NCBI GenBank assembly: GCA_016209995.1
Contig: JACQVC010000216.1
Coordinates: 1-9,496 of the forward strand
DNA from: Gemmatimonadota bacterium
GTDB lineage: Bacteria; Gemmatimonadota; Gemmatimonadetes; Longimicrobiales; Gaopeijiaceae
DNA length: 9,496 bases
Reading direction: 5' to 3'
The position numbers and the translations under genes were made by a program. Position 1 is the first letter of the stretch; every line of letters begins with the position of its first letter. Below, piece by piece: positions 6,121-9,496 of this stretch. The notes under the pieces were generated by a model that was not told the DNA's origin, did not search any database, and was given only the letters and a program-made list of their open reading frames with translations.

Positions 6121-6168
6121 GGTCCGCATGTCTGCGCCCGAAGCTGGGCGCTCCGCCGAGCGCGGACC
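6121..6168. repeat. 48-nt nested inverted repeat in the mlaF leader
   Basis: The outer arms GGTCCGC (6121-6127) and GCGGACC (6162-6168) enclose a second perfect hairpin, GCGCCC (6134-6139) with GGGCGC (6146-6151), around a 6-nt loop. The element starts 9 nt after the previous hairpin and ends 25 nt before the mlaF ATG, just before its ribosome binding site. A role in mlaF expression, or a terminator for readthrough from thyX, is possible; no T run follows. Confidence 0.5.
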
Positions 6169-6193
6169 TTGAGGATACGGAGCCAGTGGTCGG

Positions 6194-6961
6194 ATGATCG
6201 AGTACCGTAAGGTTTACAAGCGCTTCGACAGGCCCGTCCTGGCTGGGGTGGACCTGACCATCGACACGGGCGAGATGGTCGGCGTCGTCGGGCCGTCCGG
6301 CACGGGGAAGAGCGTGCTGCTCAAGACCACGATCCGCCTGATCACGCCCGACACCGGCGATGTGCTGGTCGACGGCCGCTCGGTCGTCCATTCCAGCAGC
6401 CACACATTGCAGCAGATCCGCTCCAGCGTCGGTTACGTGTTCCAGAATGCCGCACTCTTCGACTCCATGACCGTCTTCGACAACGTGAGCCTCGGGCTCC
6501 AAGAGGTAGAAGCCCGCAGGCTGAGCCGCCGGGAAATGGGGACGCGCGTAGCGGAAGCCCTCGAGCTGGTCAATCTCGACCCCCACCACGTACTCGCGAA
6601 GCTGCCGGCAGAGCTCTCGGGAGGAATGCGTAAGCGCGTGGGCGTGGCGCGTGCGATCGTGGGGCGACCGAAGATCCTGCTCTGGGACGAAGCGACGACG
6701 GGGCTCGATCCGGTCAATCTGGCGGCGGTCGAGCGTCTGATCATGCAACTGAGCAAGGAGCTGCAGGTCACCTCGGTGATCGTGACTCACGATATCCAGG
6801 GCGCGCTCGAGATGTGTGACCGGGTGGCCATGCTCGAGGGTGGGCGGATCCGCTTCGTCGGCACTCCGGCCGAGTTCCGCATCTCCAACGATCCCGTCGT
6901 GCACGCGTTCGTGGATCGTGAGGCTGCGGACGCAGCCCTCGACGTGCTGGAGCTGGTATGA
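6194..6961 (+). CDS. mlaF: MlaF-type ABC transporter ATP-binding protein
   Basis: This is the cytoplasmic ATPase of an MCE/Mla-type transporter that moves phospholipids between inner and outer membrane. The 255-residue protein has a full nucleotide-binding domain: Walker A GPSGTGKS (33-40), Q-loop Q84 in YVFQNAALFDSMTV, signature LSGGMRKRVGVARAI (141-155), Walker B ILLWDEATTGLDP (161-173) with catalytic Glu E166, and H-loop H199 in VTHD. The sequence around FQNAALFDSMTVFDNVSLGL, LSGGMRKRVGVARAI and ATTGLDP is the MlaF/Ttg2A subfamily pattern rather than a general importer. The ATG is preceded by GGAG at 6179-6182 with an 11-nt spacer. It overlaps mlaD by ATGA. No mlaE permease gene is adjacent on either side, which is unusual. 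Confidence 0.93.
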   Translation: MIEYRKVYKRFDRPVLAGVDLTIDTGEMVGVVGPSGTGKSVLLKTTIRLITPDTGDVLVDGRSVVHSSSHTLQQIRSSVGYVFQNAALFDSMTVFDNVSLGLQEVEARRLSRREMGTRVAEALELVNLDPHHVLAKLPAELSGGMRKRVGVARAIVGRPKILLWDEATTGLDPVNLAAVERLIMQLSKELQVTSVIVTHDIQGALEMCDRVAMLEGGRIRFVGTPAEFRISNDPVVHAFVDREAADAALDVLELV

Positions 6962-7920
6962 GCGACCACCCGGGGGCGACAGGCGAATCGCTGCGCGCCC
7001 AGGGAGGGCGCGTTGCCGACGATATTCTGTCCGCGCTGCCACGACCGACCTCGAGCCGCGAGCTCGTGCTGGGGATCTTCGTGCTCATGGGGATCGCAGG
7101 CGCACTGACCACGCTGCTCGCGCTCACGGAGCCCGCCACCTTCCGGGGACGCTACTTTCTGTATTCGGTCGTTGCCGATGCGGGTGGCGTTCGCAGGGGC
7201 GACCCCGTTCAGCTCCGCGGCGTGAACATCGGTCGCGTCCTGGGCTTCGACATGGCACCCGGCGGCGTCAGCATGCGACTCGAGATCGAGAGGGAGTACT
7301 TGGTTCCCGCGGGATCGACCGCGTCGCTGCACTCCGGCGGACTCCTGGGCGGTATGGTCGTCGACATCGCGCCGGGTGCGGGAAGCGCTACCCTGGCCGA
7401 CGGGGATACGGTGCCGGCGCAAACGGTGGAAGGCCTTATCGAGACCATGGAGCGCGTAGGGGATGAGGCCGGTCGGGCACTCAGCCAGGCGCAAGCCCTG
7501 CTGTCCGACGAAACCGTGGAAGCGTTCGGGAAGACGATGAAGGAACTTCAGACTCTGGTCGGCCAGCTTGCGGCTGCAGCCACGGAGCAGCGCGGCATGC
7601 TACACGATCTGTCACAGAGTCTCAGCCGCACGGCGGACGGCGTCGAGCGGGCCGTAGTCGGACCGGAGCTGGAGCGGGCGGTCGCGCGGACCGACAGCAT
7701 CTCGGCGGCGCTGGAGGACGCAGCGGCCGCGTTGAGCCGCGGCTCGGCGGGTCTTGACGCGATCCTGGCACGAATCGAACGCGGCGAGGGAACCCTCGGC
7801 CGCCTGTCGCGAGATGATGCGCTCTACAACAACCTCACGCAGACGTTCGAGAGCCTGGCGCTCTTGTTGAACGACATCCGCGCCAACCCCAGCCGATACC
7901 TGAACATTCGCGTCTTCTAA
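6958..7920 (+). CDS. mlaD: MCE domain protein, MlaD-type substrate-binding subunit
   Basis: MlaD-type proteins are anchored in the inner membrane by one helix and form a ring in the periplasm that binds phospholipid. This 320-residue protein has a cytoplasmic N-terminal stretch (1-35), one transmembrane segment (about 36-57) and an MCE domain (about 66-145: YSVVADAGGVRRGDPVQLRGVNIGRV, then SGGLLGGMVVDIAPG). A long Ala/Glu/Gln-rich α-helical or coiled-coil part (about 155-270) follows, ending in the typical LLNDIRANPSRYLNIRVF. It is longer than E. coli MlaD (about 180 residues) and closer to the extended, LetB/PqiB-unrelated, single-MCE proteins of other phyla. The start codon overlaps the mlaF stop (ATGA), so the two are translationally coupled. 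The hydrophobic-helix tail could form a tunnel like that proposed for longer single-MCE proteins; that is inference. Confidence 0.92.
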   Translation: MSDHPGATGESLRAQGGRVADDILSALPRPTSSRELVLGIFVLMGIAGALTTLLALTEPATFRGRYFLYSVVADAGGVRRGDPVQLRGVNIGRVLGFDMAPGGVSMRLEIEREYLVPAGSTASLHSGGLLGGMVVDIAPGAGSATLADGDTVPAQTVEGLIETMERVGDEAGRALSQAQALLSDETVEAFGKTMKELQTLVGQLAAAATEQRGMLHDLSQSLSRTADGVERAVVGPELERAVARTDSISAALEDAAAALSRGSAGLDAILARIERGEGTLGRLSRDDALYNNLTQTFESLALLLNDIRANPSRYLNIRVF

Positions 7921-7957
7921 CGTGGTGGTCCAAGTCCGAAGTCCATCCAGAACTGTA

Positions 7958-8003
7958 TAAGAAGGGAGAAAAGATCTCCCGCATCTCCCTCTCTCCCTTC
8001 TTA
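7958..8003. terminator. Bidirectional hairpin between convergent genes
   Basis: TAAGAAGGGAGA (7958-7969) and TCTCCCTTCTTA (7992-8003) form a perfect 12-bp inverted repeat with a 22-nt spacer. An alternative tighter hairpin pairs GGGAGA (7964-7969) with TCTCCC (7975-7980) around AAAGA. It starts 38 nt after the mlaD stop and lies between convergent genes, as expected for a shared terminator. There is no long T run, so a Rho-assisted or mRNA-3'-end stabilising role is also possible. Confidence 0.55.
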
Positions 8004-8017
8004 CCTGCCTCTCCCGG

Positions 8018-8040
8018 AATACAAAGCGCGTAGTGCGCGC
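8018..8040 (-). terminator. Candidate intrinsic terminator for the outer-membrane protein gene
   Basis: On the minus strand, 5 nt after the TAG at 8046-8048, GCGCG/CGCGC (8036-8040 with 8026-8030) forms a 5-bp GC stem with a 5-nt loop. It is followed by TTTGTATT. A short GC hairpin with a T-rich tail directly after a stop codon fits a weak intrinsic terminator. Confidence 0.4.
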
Positions 8041-8045
8041 CGCTC

Positions 8046-9496
8046 CTACCAGCCGGGTGCGAGTTGGAATCCCCAGTGCCAGCCGCGCTCCGGTCGCTGG
8101 AACGGGTACGCGTAGTATGCTTCGAATACCAGGAAGCCCAGGACGTTGAAGCGCGCGTTGACGCCCGTGCTGAAGACGGGGACCCGCTGGTCCGTTTCGC
8201 GATCGAACCGCCACTGCAGCTCGTCCTGCGCGGCGCCTGCGCTCTGCCACGCGGCCCCGCCGTCCACGAATGCGCCGATCTCCGTGGGCAGATACGGGAA
8301 GTTGATCAAGCCGAACTCCGGGACGCCGAACAGGGGCAGCCGGACTTCCATGTTGAAGACCCCGATGCGGCTTCCGAACAGGCGGTTCCACGCGGGGCAC
8401 GCCCCCGCGCTACCTGCGTCCGAGCATTCAGCGGCCTGGAACGACTCGGCGGCGTATCCACGCACGAAGGTCTCGTAGCCGAGGAAGAGCGGATTCAGGC
8501 GACCGGTGTTCGCGTCGGCCCCGAAGCGTCCGTAGTGGAGACCCCGAGCGGCCAGCGTGACCGGCCGGCCAAAGAAGTAGCGACGGTAATCGGCCAACAC
8601 CGTCCGGTAGTTGAGGGTTCCCAGGGTCTCTTGGATCTCGAAGCGGAACCGTCCGCCGCGCACCGGTGACGTGAAGGCGAAGAACGAGTAATCACCTACG
8701 TAGGCGACGGCGGCCTGGAAAAGATTGAGCGCATCAGGTACGCAGCCGCTGAAGTAGGGTGTGGCTACCTGATCCCCTGTGCATTTCGGCAGGTCTTCGC
8801 GGCGATGGTCGACGACCTGATTTCCCGCCATCAGGAAGGTTTCGATCTCGCCGCCATAGCTGTAACGGGTGAGTCCGCCGTTCGCCTCGATGCGGCGCGT
8901 ACTCGACAGCGGATAACTGACCAGACCGACGGCCTGGTCTATGTAGATCCGCTGGAGCAGCTGGTTCACCTCGATCGTGTTGAAGCCGACGGCGCCGACC
9001 GATGTGTAGGCGAGCAGATAAGGAATGCGTCCGCCGGAAACTCCCCAGTTCCAACGGCTGCGCAGGTTCATGTAGACGGCCTGGCCGCCAATGTCCTGGA
9101 TCCGGCCGTTCGCCTGGAGTCCCAGCGCGAGGTTACGGTTACCGAGCATGTCGCTGAAGAACACCGCGGTGGCTCCGGCGACTCCCGTGCCGAACCGGTC
9201 GACTCCCACCCCGAAGGTGGGCTGTCCCACGTAATCGAGCTGGAGGGCCGGTTCGTACTCGGCCCGGCCGAACGCGTCCGCCGGCGGGAGACCAGTTTCC
9301 GCATCCGCGAGGTAATGGCTCACGAATGACACGCCGGTCGGCCGTGTCGGCGGCAACAGCCTAGCTACGGTGGCCGGCCCGGCCATCTGCACCGGCAACC
9401 GCCCAGCCACCGCGGTCGGCACGGCCATCTGCACCGGTGACCCCACCACCTCGGACGCCTCCAGCGCGTAGCCATTGTACTCGCCCGCGTCGAAGA
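8046..9496 (-). CDS. Outer-membrane β-barrel protein, Omp85/BamA superfamily type, 5' partial
   Basis: The frame is open from the right edge to TAG at 8046-8048. The GTG at 9449 is only an internal codon: the frame continues upstream (DAGEYNGYALEASE) to the window end, so the N-terminal part is missing. Counted from that codon, about 400 residues after a Pro/Ala-rich linker have alternating aromatic/polar β-strand character. LGYETFVRGY (323-332) carries the VRGF/Y motif of the loop-6 region in Omp85 barrels, and the C-terminus is a β-signal-like strand ending in Trp (GWHWGFQLAPGW). FFSDMLGNRNLAL (97-109) resembles the barrel start in large proteins that have a WD40-like/PD40 propeller before the barrel, so the missing part may be a propeller. 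Two cysteine pairs (C223/C236 and C342/C351) lie in presumed surface loops. The linker holds a 14-residue tandem repeat. It converges with mlaD. Confidence 0.82.
   Translation of the reverse strand, partial: FDAGEYNGYALEASEVVGSPVQMAVPTAVAGRLPVQMAGPATVARLLPPTRPTGVSFVSHYLADAETGLPPADAFGRAEYEPALQLDYVGQPTFGVGVDRFGTGVAGATAVFFSDMLGNRNLALGLQANGRIQDIGGQAVYMNLRSRWNWGVSGGRIPYLLAYTSVGAVGFNTIEVNQLLQRIYIDQAVGLVSYPLSSTRRIEANGGLTRYSYGGEIETFLMAGNQVVDHRREDLPKCTGDQVATPYFSGCVPDALNLFQAAVAYVGDYSFFAFTSPVRGGRFRFEIQETLGTLNYRTVLADYRRYFFGRPVTLAARGLHYGRFGADANTGRLNPLFLGYETFVRGYAAESFQAAECSDAGSAGACPAWNRLFGSRIGVFNMEVRLPLFGVPEFGLINFPYLPTEIGAFVDGGAAWQSAGAAQDELQWRFDRETDQRVPVFSTGVNARFNVLGFLVFEAYYAYPFQRPERGWHWGFQLAPGW
9354..9437 (-). 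repeat. 42-bp tandem repeat in the periplasmic linker of the barrel protein
   Basis: Two successive 14-residue units, PVQMAVPTAVAGRL and PVQMAGPATVARLL, are encoded in tandem. The 15-bp block GGCCATCTGCACCGG occurs identically at 9381-9395 and 9423-9437, exactly 42 bp apart and in frame. The Pro/Ala-rich units sit just before the barrel and look like a flexible spacer produced by a recent duplication. Confidence 0.6.

Noticed and set aside
6110..7042. Minus-strand frame (310 codons) opposite mlaF
   Set aside because: Antisense to the ATPase gene with perfect Walker motifs; the translated product has no plausible fold signature.
7612..8400. Minus-strand frame overlapping the ends of mlaD and of the barrel gene
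   Set aside because: It is out of frame with the barrel gene and antisense to mlaD, and would cross the convergent terminator region.
1..9496. Defence system, CRISPR array, prophage, toxin-antitoxin or biosynthetic cluster
   Set aside because: All sizeable genes have assignable housekeeping, regulatory or envelope families; the CI-like HTH is fused to PAS domains and no phage genes accompany it; no regularly spaced repeats were seen.

Overview
The window is high-GC DNA from a diderm (Gram-negative) bacterium. The evidence for an outer membrane is an Omp85-type β-barrel protein with a VRGY motif and an MlaF/MlaD-type lipid-transport pair. The long β-barrel protein, the MlaD style (33-residue cytoplasmic tail, AGGVRRGDPVQLRGV motif) and the flavin-dependent thymidylate synthase remind me most of Gemmatimonadota or neighbouring soil phyla such as Acidobacteriota and Myxococcota. 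That placement is an impression from family resemblance. I see no rRNA or tRNA gene, CRISPR array, intact insertion sequence or phage gene.

Layout. Positions 1-488 (+) hold the 3' end of a gene for a CatE-like two-domain VOC (glyoxalase/extradiol dioxygenase fold) protein. It converges with a minus-strand block that reads right to left: hemE (uroporphyrinogen decarboxylase, 4659-3637), hemH (ferrochelatase, 3620-2544), a metF-family gene (2547-1690) and an XRE/CI-type HTH protein with two PAS domains (1625-513). hemE and hemH are 16 nt apart, and hemH and metF overlap by the GTGA of a start and a stop codon, so these three are very probably one transcript. The PAS regulator follows 64 nt later and may be cotranscribed. 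A 332-bp divergent intergenic region (4660-4991), with candidate promoters on both strands and a G-quadruplex motif, separates hemE from thyX (4992-5975, +). After a 218-bp gap full of inverted repeats come mlaF (6194-6961) and mlaD (6958-7920), which overlap by 4 nt. A convergent terminator region (7958-8040) separates mlaD from the 3' part of a minus-strand gene for a large outer-membrane β-barrel protein, which runs off the right edge.

How the genes fit together. HemE and HemH catalyse an early and the last step of protoporphyrin-dependent heme synthesis; the intermediate oxidation steps must be encoded elsewhere. MetF and ThyX, on opposite sides of the divergent promoter region, both consume 5,10-methylene-tetrahydrofolate, and both are flavoenzyme families. 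The PAS regulator could sense redox state, a ligand or a cofactor, but no output is visible other than its HTH. MlaF and MlaD are the ATPase and substrate-binding parts of an inner-membrane phospholipid transporter; the permease MlaE is not next to them.

Most of the window is housekeeping. The points I consider worth a second look are the hemE-hemH-metF coupling, a predicted iron-sulfur tail on HemH, the Arg7-tailed HTH-PAS-PAS protein, the missing mlaE, and the two large nested hairpins in front of mlaF.
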